Part shown: one piece after another, positions 33,924 to 39,866 of the stretch | How positions within the stretch are numbered: position 1 is the stretch's first letter | How the letters are laid out: each line of letters starts with the position of its first letter | Source of the DNA: JBHOQX01 sp042408595 | GTDB lineage: Bacteria; Chloroflexota; Chloroflexia; Chloroflexales; Roseiflexaceae | Assembly: GCA_042408595.1 (NCBI GenBank) | Contig: JBHOQX010000103.1 | Coordinates: 1 to 39,866, forward strand | Direction of reading: 5' to 3' | DNA: 39,866 nt | Notes under the pieces: generated by a model | The model's database searches: none | What the model was told of the DNA's origin: nothing | The model's input: only the letters and a program-made list of their open reading frames with translations | Position numbers and translations under genes: made by a program

Positions 33924-34145
33924 TCATTTTGCTCCTTCATTGTTGTCAGGCTCGACGCCGAATCCTGCAGCGATCACAAGGCGAGGAAGAAGCCAGCCAA
34001 TAGCCAGCAAAACCAGCCCAATGAAGAGATAGGTGGGTCCCTTGAGTAAAGACCGCAGCAGCGCCGACGTCCCAAAGAACAGGAAGATTTTGGCGATAGT
34101 CTGGATGCAGCCCGGTGCTACCCGCGTTCCTTCTGTGTTGTTCAT
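33924..34145 (-). CDS. small membrane protein, possible immunity protein
   Basis: A 73-residue protein with two hydrophobic segments (about 17-33 and 39-61) and a polar N-terminus starting MNNTEG. GGGAG about 8 bases before the ATG supports translation. It lies directly after the AT-rich tail of the TadG fusion (stop at 34309, 163-base AT-rich gap), the place where an immunity gene is expected in toxin-tip loci. No homologous family is recognised and the role is inferred from position only. Confidence 0.5.
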   Translation of the reverse strand: MNNTEGTRVAPGCIQTIAKIFLFFGTSALLRSLLKGPTYLFIGLVLLAIGWLLPRLVIAAGFGVEPDNNEGAK

Positions 34146-34308
34146 GATGCTTTCTCCCTCGCATCTACTTCATAGACAGCATTTACCTGGATAAACAGCA
34201 AATATTTGCCTTATAACAATGATATACACCCTAATCATAGATTTATAGCATGCATTGCCTCAAAGTCGTGATCTTACGATGTAGACGCCGAATCACCACA
34301 GGTGTATA

Positions 34309-35699
34309 CTATTTCCGCTTTTGCTGGCGTCGTAAACCAAGCAAGTCGCGTACACCTTTGAAACGAAACATCCACCTAATAGCCTCACCTATCGGCTTAA
34401 CCTTTTTTATCCACCCCGCAAATACATCCTTTAGCAATGTCTTGGCGATATCTCGCACAAGCCCGGGAAGATCTCCTTTATAAAATGCTCGCCATATATA
34501 ATTTAACGCGGTTTTTGGCAATTCAATGTTAAGCCATTTAAGGTTAAATATGTTATCGATGAAATTAGCCCATTTTCTATTTTTAAACACTATTTTAATA
34601 GCATCCCAGGCCTCTTTCGTCAAAGCACCCCACTTAAATTGCATTATGTCGGCAATAGCTTCTGGTGCGCGCAGAATCAATTTGTCAATTTCAAAACCTT
34701 CTAGGGACTTTTCGAACCGGCTAAGGATACCTACAGCCTTGCCGCCCTTGACCGCAAGCTGCGCTCCTTTGCCTAGTAAGCCCACACCGACGACTGATAG
34801 GATGTTGGACAAGATTGCAAAAATTACGCCACCAATACTGAACTTTCCGTTACGATCGACTCCAATAAGAAAATCGAGAATAAAACCAAGAAGTTCTGCG
34901 AGCACCCAACCAATCACAGGTATCTTAGCTATCCAATCAAAGAAGTCTTTCACAAACGTTGCTTCATGCTCTTGGGTTAACCAGTTCCAAATGCTCGTAG
35001 CCAGTTCCAAATGCTCGTAGCCGCCGATCCTGCGTCGTTCGGATTGGCGCGGGCGGTATCGAGCGTGATCTTCCACGCGAAGGTGAAATCATAGGTCGTC
35101 TGGCCATTGCCGCAGGGCCGTGGGACCTTGGCCCAGTGGTACAGGAACGCCACCGCCAGCGCTTTGTTCGGCACCGTGAACGCCCGCTGGTAGATCGGTC
35201 CGTAAGCGGTCGCCACATCACGCTCGGTCTGCACCGCGACCACGAGCCACGGGATCGGCACCCCTTCGACCACCCGGCTATGGAATTCGGGCCAGGTGGC
35301 ATAGGCCGTCAGACGGGCGCGGTTGCGCGCGGCATACGCCTCGGCCTGGCCGCTGCCGAGCGCCGGCAGCGCGGCGAAGGCCGGGAGCTGGCGGTAGCGC
35401 AGCACCACTTGCGTCGGGGTGTATTCGCCCAGCTCACAGCGCCCGCGCCAGATGCCGTTGATCGTCGGGGTGCGCTGCACGGCACGGGCGTACTCTTGCG
35501 CGGCGGCCAGCGCCGCCGCGTCTGCGCCGGTCCCGGCGAATTTGCGCGCGTAGTGGACACTCGCTACGTCCCAGAAGAACGGGATGAGGAAGATCAGGAC
35601 GACGCAAACCCACAGTGCGTTGAATCCGAGCCCGCCGCGCTCGTCCTGGATCATCCGTATCGGTTGTGCCAATGCGCGCTGCATCGTGTTGTGCGCCAC
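34309..35699 (-). pseudogene. TadG-like pilus protein fused to an AT-rich tail, broken by a 20-bp duplication
   Basis: Codons 1-230 (35699-35001) encode a TadG/TadE-like protein: IQDERGGLGFNALWVCVVLIFLI (leader plus helix), GTGADAAALAAAQEYARAV, PIPWLVVAVQTERD. After SAATSIWNW a 20-base tandem duplication forces LRAFGTG and a stop at 34977. Removing one copy restores one frame through LTQEHEATFVKDFFDWIAKI to a stop at 34309, about 456 residues in all. The tail is visibly AT-richer than the head, with a hydrophobic stretch (PVIGWVLAELLGFILDFLIG) followed by KWGALTKEAWDAIKIV and a basic end (RRQQKRK). The tail has no family I recognise. The start codon is uncertain (GTG 35699 or ATG 35684). In its present state only the 240-residue head is made. 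Confidence 0.6.
34981..35020. repeat. perfect 20-bp tandem duplication causing a frameshift
   Basis: CCAGTTCCAAATGCTCGTAG occurs twice in a row (34981-35000 and 35001-35020). Because 20 is not a multiple of three, the second copy shifts the TadG fusion frame. Slipped-strand loss of one copy would restore it. Confidence 0.95.
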
Positions 35700-35805
35700 A
35701 AGGTGTTCAGCGATTTCTGGTAAGGACGGGCGGCGAGCCCGCTCTCTGGCACCAGGTCACCCGGCCGCCGTGGCAATGGGTCCACGAGGCACGGCCGCCA
35801 CGCTC

Positions 35806-36219
35806 CTAATGCCAGTCGAACGGCGGCTCGCAGCGGAACTCGGCGCGCGTCGGCACCTCCGGGTAACGCCCCAGGCCGCCAATGAACGGAAAGATCACGT
35901 GCGGGATCTCGAGGAACACCTCAACCGGCCCGCCGCACGCCCCCCCGATCCAGCGCCGCCGGCCGTCGAACTCCGGGGTGGCCCACTCCACCGCCGGCCC
36001 GACCGGCTCGGCTACCGCGGCGCGCCGGGCACCCTCGCGGGCTGCCGCTGCTGCGCGCTCGCCGGTGAAGCCGATCAGGATGAACTGCCAGGCGATCAGC
36101 AGGATCAGGCAGACGATCGGGAAGAACGCCAGGATTTCGACTAACTCGGTGCCGCCTTCGTCGAGCGCAGCCCGCTGCGCCGCACGGCAGATGGAATGGA
36201 CACGTTTCATGGCTGGCAT
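35806..36219 (-). CDS. TadE-like pilus/secretion protein
   Basis: A 137-residue protein. A short basic leader ends DEGG and is followed by TELVEILAFFPIVCLILLIAWQFILIGF, with Glu at +5 as in type IV-like pilins. ERAAAAAREGARRAAV is the usual TadE follow-on. The C-terminus carries two or more cysteines in an extracytoplasmic domain. The ATG at 36219 has GGGGGG about 7 bases upstream. It lies between the pilin-like and TadG-like genes on the same strand, so it is probably part of one surface assembly. Confidence 0.78.
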   Translation of the reverse strand: MPAMKRVHSICRAAQRAALDEGGTELVEILAFFPIVCLILLIAWQFILIGFTGERAAAAAREGARRAAVAEPVGPAVEWATPEFDGRRRWIGGACGGPVEVFLEIPHVIFPFIGGLGRYPEVPTRAEFRCEPPFDWH

Positions 36220-36573
36220 TCGCACCCCCCACGCACTCCGCCTCTCGCCCATACCGGGCTGGTGCGTGCGCTGCGATGACTCTCGTAGCCGGCGCGGGCG
36301 GCTGTCTATCCGGGTATGGAACGCCGTTGTAACGGCTGCAATCCGGCCGGCGCCAGGGTGGCGCCCGAGCGCGATCCGCACCGTGCGACAGCTGCGCAGC
36401 GAACGGGCGGCGCCATCCCTGTCGCGAGCTCATCGAGAGCGCGCGTAGAGCCCGGACGTGTCAACCTTTGCGATCTCTGCGATCCGCCGTCAACACTCGC
36501 AGTTGCACGAAGAGGCGAGGGCCGGACAGCTTCTCGCTGCCCGACCCGTATCGTACTGTTGTGTGTCGATTCT
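36220..36573. other. gap without a recognised gene
   Basis: 354 bases between the TadE-like start and the pilin-like stop. Open frames here look like shadows with no family resemblance or ribosome site. No clear hairpin or promoter was found. Confidence 0.5.
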
Positions 36574-36807
36574 CTATGCCGACGTACCCAGGCTGTTGAT
36601 CCACTGAACGAGCTTGGCGAGAGCGGCTTCACCGACACTATTGTCATTCTGGAAGACCTTCATGACGGCAACCAGCAGGGCGACCATCACGCCGACCAGG
36701 GCGATCACCTCGACCGTCTCCAGCCCGCCTTCGTCCTCAATGCGCTCCTCGATCCGGCGACCCAGCGTGCAGAGCTGGGCGTGCATCCAGGCGTGCAGAT
36801 ACAGCAT
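36574..36807 (-). CDS. small pilin-like (Flp/class III signal) protein
   Basis: A 77-residue protein with a strong AAAGGAGGGG ribosome site before the ATG at 36807. A basic leader ends EDEGG, then LETVEVIALVGVMVALLVAVMKVF, with Glu at +5 of the presumed cleavage site. The short mature chain (about 50 residues) fits an Flp-type major pilin. No prepilin peptidase, TadA or TadB/C gene is in the window, so assembly would rely on genes elsewhere. It is the first gene of the minus-strand pilus cluster. Confidence 0.7.
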   Translation of the reverse strand: MLYLHAWMHAQLCTLGRRIEERIEDEGGLETVEVIALVGVMVALLVAVMKVFQNDNSVGEAALAKLVQWINSLGTSA

Positions 36808-36904
36808 GGTTCTTCCCCTCCTTTCATGTCCTTGCGACGATAGCGTTGGAGCGTGTCCGCGCTCCGGGTCCTCAGCAGCGGTACCGTGCCGTGTTGACGG
36901 CCGC

Positions 36905-36910
36905 ACTATA
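36905..36910 (-). promoter_or_regulatory. -10 box of the pilin-like gene
   Basis: TATAGT reads from 36910 to 36905 on the minus strand, about 100 bases before the pilin ATG. The -35 region is poor (TAGTCA at 17 bases), which fits dependence on an activator binding the GTAAC repeats just upstream. Confidence 0.45.
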
Positions 36911-36943
36911 GCACCCCTGCGCGCAGCTGACTAGGGGGTTTTT

Positions 36944-37025
36944 GTAAATCATATGTAACGGATTTTGTCTTTTCTGATGAGATATCTGTGTTACAAATGA
37001 CTGACACTTGTAACAAATATGTAAC
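36944..37025. promoter_or_regulatory. GTAAC repeats between the divergent pilin and VWA genes
   Basis: GTAAA at 36944 and GTAAC at 36955 are 11 bases apart, and GTAAC at 37010 and at 37021 are also 11 apart. GTTACAA (36990-36996) and TTGTAAC (37008-37014) form an inverted pair. ATATGTAAC is repeated exactly (36951 and 37017). The stretch is AT-rich within GC-rich DNA. It looks like a binding region for a direct-repeat response regulator serving both genes. Confidence 0.6.
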
Positions 37026-37076
37026 AACCGCGCCGGCCAGGCCCCTCCGGCGCACCCCTCGCCGGTCAGCGTGCGT

Positions 37077-37082
37077 TATACT
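37077..37082 (+). promoter_or_regulatory. -10 box of the VWA lipoprotein gene
   Basis: TATACT, about 64 bases before the ATG at 37146. No good -35 was found. Confidence 0.4.
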
Positions 37083-37145
37083 GCTGCGAAGTCTTGCGGG
37101 CGCGGCGGCCCGCCAGATGCTGAACCGCGGATCAAGGAGGAGAGC

Positions 37146-38831
37146 ATGCGAGAGAGAATGTGCGCACGCGTGGGGCTCCTGGGCCTGGCGGCGCTGCTCG
37201 CCGGGCTGCTGGCTGCCTGCGGCGGGAGCGCCCCGTCCGAGGGCGACCTGCAGGCGACCGTCGCCGCCGGTATCCGCGCCACTACCAGCGCGCAACAGGC
37301 CCAGGCAGACATGCAGGCGACGATCGCCGCCGGGGTGCGAGCGACGACCGAGGCCCAGGCGGCCGCCAGTCCGCCGACGGCCACACCGACGGCCGCGCCG
37401 ACCGCCACCGAGCAACCGACCAGTCCGCCGGTGGCCGCGCCGACCCAGGGGGTCTTCCGGCCAGCAGCCACGGCCGACGCGTCCGCTGTGCCGACCACCG
37501 CCGCGGGGGCAGCGCCCAACGAGGCCGCCCCAGCCGCCACACCGGTGGTCTTTGGGCCGCAAAGCGGCGCCAGCAAGCAGCAGACGGTCAATATCGAACT
37601 GATCTTCGACGCCAGCGGCTCGATGGCCCAGCGCATCGGCGATGAGACCAAAATCCAGGCGGCGCGACGCGCGATGGAACAGGTGATCGCCCAGCTGCCC
37701 GACAATGCACCGAACTTCAACGTCGGCTTCCGCGTCTATGGGCACAAGGGCGACAGCAGCGAGGCGAAGAAGGCCGAAAGCTGCCAGAGCACCGAGCTGT
37801 TGGTGCCGGTGCAGGGCATCAACAAGGAGCTGTTGCGCCAGCAGACCAACGCCTTCCAGCCCACCGGCTGGACGCCGATCAGTCTGGCGCTGCAGAAGGC
37901 CGGCGAGGATCTCAAGGCCGGCGATAACGTCAAGAACGTGATCATCATGGTCACCGATGGCGAGGAGACCTGCGGCGGCGACCCGTGCGCGGTGGCCAAG
38001 GCGCTCAACGAGTCGGGCGCCCAGGTGCGGATCGACGTCGTCGGCTTCGGCACCGCGCCGGAAGAGGACCGCAACCTGCGCTGCATCGCCGACAACAGCG
38101 GCGGGACGTACAGCTCGGCGCAGAGCGGCGCGGCGCTGATCCAGTCGCTGCAACAACTCGTCGCAGCCACGGTCAAGCGCTCCTACCTCCGTATCATCGC
38201 CGTGGGCCCAGATGGCAAGCAATTGGGCAATGACAAGCGGCATCCGTGGAGGAACGTCATCTACATAGCCAGTGTCGTGGATGCGCAAGGCCGGCGGCCA
38301 GAGGCGGTCGCGACCGGCATGGTGGCCGGTGAGGGCAGCGCCACGCCGCTCGAGAACGAGGGTGAGGAGAGCTTCGAACTGCCGCCGGGAACCTATCGCT
38401 TCACCATCAAACAGCAGTTGGGATGGAACAAATTACGCGGCGAGCTGCCGCTGGTCAATGCTGAACAGACGTACACCGCCGAGGTGGTTGAGGGGCAGCA
38501 AACCGACGCTGTTGTCGGGATCGGCGCGCTGGTGATGAAGGCCGATGGCGGTGAACCGGAGTACGCCTGCGACTTGCAGCTAGAGGTGGCCCTCGATGGA
38601 CGCTGGCAGGTCGCCTATCCGGCGGTCGATGGGTTTTGCTCCCGCGACCCGGATGGAATTATCGTCCAAGGGGGCGACCTCTCGTTTAACCGCGAGTACC
38701 CGCTCCTGCCGGGGCGCTATCGCCTTCGCGACGTGCGGCGAGGCAAGCTCCTGACTGATTCGATCGTCATCGAGCCGGGGAAGACGGTGACGGTGCAGAT
38801 CCAAGGGCTTACGCGCTACAAGCAGCCGTAG
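37146..38831 (+). CDS. VWA-domain surface lipoprotein
   Basis: A 561-residue lipoprotein. The signal peptide ends in a lipobox, LLAAC (Cys at about 25). Two similar segments, DLQATVAAGIRATT and DMQATIAAGVRATT, are followed by a Pro/Ala/Thr-rich linker to about 140. The von Willebrand A domain (about 150-345) has the metal site DASGS, a Thr in PTGWTPIS and MVTDGEETCGGDPC. The C-terminal third is beta-rich with PPGTYRF and LPGRYRL elements, like carboxypeptidase-regulatory folds. AAGGAGGAG gives the start at 37146. It is divergent from the pilin cluster and probably acts at the cell surface in adhesion or matrix binding. Confidence 0.88.
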   Translation: MRERMCARVGLLGLAALLAGLLAACGGSAPSEGDLQATVAAGIRATTSAQQAQADMQATIAAGVRATTEAQAAASPPTATPTAAPTATEQPTSPPVAAPTQGVFRPAATADASAVPTTAAGAAPNEAAPAATPVVFGPQSGASKQQTVNIELIFDASGSMAQRIGDETKIQAARRAMEQVIAQLPDNAPNFNVGFRVYGHKGDSSEAKKAESCQSTELLVPVQGINKELLRQQTNAFQPTGWTPISLALQKAGEDLKAGDNVKNVIIMVTDGEETCGGDPCAVAKALNESGAQVRIDVVGFGTAPEEDRNLRCIADNSGGTYSSAQSGAALIQSLQQLVAATVKRSYLRIIAVGPDGKQLGNDKRHPWRNVIYIASVVDAQGRRPEAVATGMVAGEGSATPLENEGEESFELPPGTYRFTIKQQLGWNKLRGELPLVNAEQTYTAEVVEGQQTDAVVGIGALVMKADGGEPEYACDLQLEVALDGRWQVAYPAVDGFCSRDPDGIIVQGGDLSFNREYPLLPGRYRLRDVRRGKLLTDSIVIEPGKTVTVQIQGLTRYKQP

Positions 38832-38836
38832 CGGCG

Positions 38837-39527
38837 TTGTGGGCTGCTTACGAGCGCAGCCGAGGCCGGCGCGAGCGCTCTCTGGCGACGAAGGCGCTCC
38901 TGCCGGCCTTCAAGGAGGCTATAGATCTTCAGAAAAAGGCAGGGTACCGCTGGCGCGATGCCTTTCTGGCCAAGCGCCGGGCCAGTCTGAGCCGTGGCCC
39001 GTCTTCTGGACGCCCGCCCAAGCGCACTTCGCGCCAGCTCAAACGGTTCAAAGAACCGGTGATGGCTGGGCCAGAGGCCGCCGGCTATGCGACCGGCTGT
39101 TGGAATGCCGCCCAAGTGTAGGCGCTGATCGAGCGCGAGCAAGATGACCGGCAAGCGCAAGGGCTACACGGGGATGGGCATGGTCGACTACGTCAGCGGG
39201 CAGCTGTTCTTTGCAGACGGTACGGGACACCTCACCGCCACACGCTACTGCGCTTCGCTGGCCAGAATCCTCAAACAAACCGACCAGCCGATTGTGCTCA
39301 TTCACGATGGGGCTTCCTGCCCTACGGCTGCCCAAACCAGGCGCTTTGTGGCGGAGCACGCCGACTGCTTGAGCGTGTATCGACTGTCGGGCTACTCACC
39401 TAACTACCACACGATTGAGCATCTGTGGCGTCACATCAAGCGCGACAAGAGCGACAATCGCTACTTCCCGACCTTCCGCGAAGTGGACATAGAGTCCAGT
39501 AGCGATACGGGAGATGCGGATGATTAA
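38837..39527 (+). pseudogene. IS630-family transposase remnant, internally deleted
   Basis: The first part (to about 39121) reads SSGRPPKRTSRQLKRF and GPEAAGYATGCWNAAQV-stop, the helix-turn-helix half of an IS630-type protein. The second part (39144-39527) reads GYTGMGMVDYVSGQLFF, PIVLIHDGA and TIEHLWRHIKRDK from the DDE domain. The joining region is missing, including the first catalytic Asp, and residues around the third site are changed (NYHTIEHLW for the usual NPIEHLW). It cannot encode an active enzyme. Confidence 0.8.
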
Positions 39528-39638
39528 GCAGGACACCAGAGCAATCTTGTGCCGCACGATGCTTGACAGCCGGGGACGAAAACATGCTCCTGTCCACGGA
39601 ACCGACAAGCTGAGGGATCGGTCCTCCACCCTCCTGCT

Positions 39639-39662
39639 CTGCCTACCATGAGCGGTAGGCAG
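39639..39662. repeat. perfect 9-bp hairpin
   Basis: CTGCCTACC and GGTAGGCAG enclose ATGAGC. It lies in the 228 bases between two transposase remnants, where no gene was recognised. Confidence 0.5.
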
Positions 39663-39755
39663 GCCGCGCGGGCCGAAACTGCCCTTCTCGCGCTGAGGCG
39701 CTTCCGGCCCAGCGCGCATCCCAAGCGGTGGTTTGTCAAGAATGGCGCAAAATGG

Positions 39756-39866
39756 CTACCCCGGCATCCGGATTTTGCGGAACTTGAGTGTCCGCACCAC
39801 GGCGTAGAACAGGAGCACGCAGCTGCCCTCATTGCGGAAGGCCGCGGCCATCTTCTTACTCCGTTT
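39756..39866 (-). CDS. possible transposase C-terminal tail cut by the window edge
   Basis: From the edge the minus strand reads KMAAAFRNEGSCVLLFYAVV, then RTLKFRKIRMPG and a stop at 39756. The basic, aromatic ending resembles tails of transposases seen in multi-copy elements. Only 36 residues are visible and no catalytic motif, so the call is tentative. Confidence 0.35.
   Translation of the reverse strand, partial: KRSKKMAAAFRNEGSCVLLFYAVVRTLKFRKIRMPG

Noticed and set aside
34526..35020. 164-codon plus-strand frame in the AT-rich stretch
   Set aside because: No convincing ribosome site and no motif; the minus-strand frame continues the TadG fusion once the 20-bp duplication is removed.
39144..39527. 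The second IS630 half as a complete small gene
   Set aside because: It begins in mid-domain and lacks the first catalytic residue; it is the 3-prime part of an internally deleted transposase.

Overview
The window is high-GC bacterial DNA. Its gene content suggests a Chloroflexota bacterium, probably class Chloroflexia. Pointers are an ADP-forming acetyl-CoA synthetase next to a P-loop/DRTGG protein, a RodZ-like protein with a low-complexity linker, a Rhs core of a style I associate with this phylum, and a threonine/alanine/proline-rich VWA lipoprotein. No rRNA or tRNA was seen, so the placement rests on protein style only. Mobile-element sequence lies at both edges: a transposase start at 1-66, a decayed IS630 copy at 38837-39527 and a possible transposase tail at 39756-39866.

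Layout. 189-2328: a nucleotide-sugar reductase/epimerase and a sugar-1-phosphate nucleotidyltransferase. 2426-3058: a lone membrane protein. 3430-10248: an efflux locus of the YbhGFSR kind (TetR regulator, ABC-2 permease, HlyD adaptor, two ABC ATPases). A separately promoted pair (membrane protein plus winged-helix regulator) sits between the two ATPase genes. 10430-15660: a DinB-like protein, then acyl-CoA synthetase (NDP-forming), BioD/DRTGG protein and enolase, all co-directional. 15987-18741: an ECF sigma/anti-sigma pair, a single-domain response regulator and an RsbS/RsbT switch pair. 18961-25228: NUDIX hydrolase, nitrilase-family amidase, glutaredoxin, PurA, a GAF-PAS histidine kinase and GalT. 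25512-28897: RodZ-like protein, YajQ, a DUF6174-like exported protein and RimO. 28964-30702: a BlaI-type repressor divergent from a polyprenyl synthetase.

30758-36807 (minus strand) is the accessory region. Three genes encode proteins with a pilin-like N-terminus (a shared Asp-Glu-(Arg)-Gly-Gly leader before a hydrophobic helix). They are a small pilin-like protein, a TadE-like protein and a TadG-like protein. The TadG-like gene appears split. Its first ~230 codons now run into an AT-rich unrelated tail, and what looks like its original last ~93 codons lie about 4 kb away, joined to a Rhs tip. Between the two halves are Rhs debris, a tandemly duplicated membrane/PH-like gene, a 164-bp direct repeat, a regulator fragment, a 118-bp MITE-like element and a small membrane-protein gene. 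A 20-bp tandem duplication frameshifts the TadG/AT-rich fusion. This looks like toxin-immunity cassettes accumulating inside a surface-pilus gene, and it is the most interesting part of the window. Divergent from the pilin genes is a VWA-domain lipoprotein (37146-38831).

Regulation visible in sequence: several good -35/-10 pairs, two strong palindromic operators (TetR gene, and the membrane/winged-helix pair), one probable leaderless gene (189), and GTAA(C/T) half-sites at helical spacing that recur upstream of the polyprenyl synthetase and between the pilin and VWA genes. That recurrence suggests one shared regulator.
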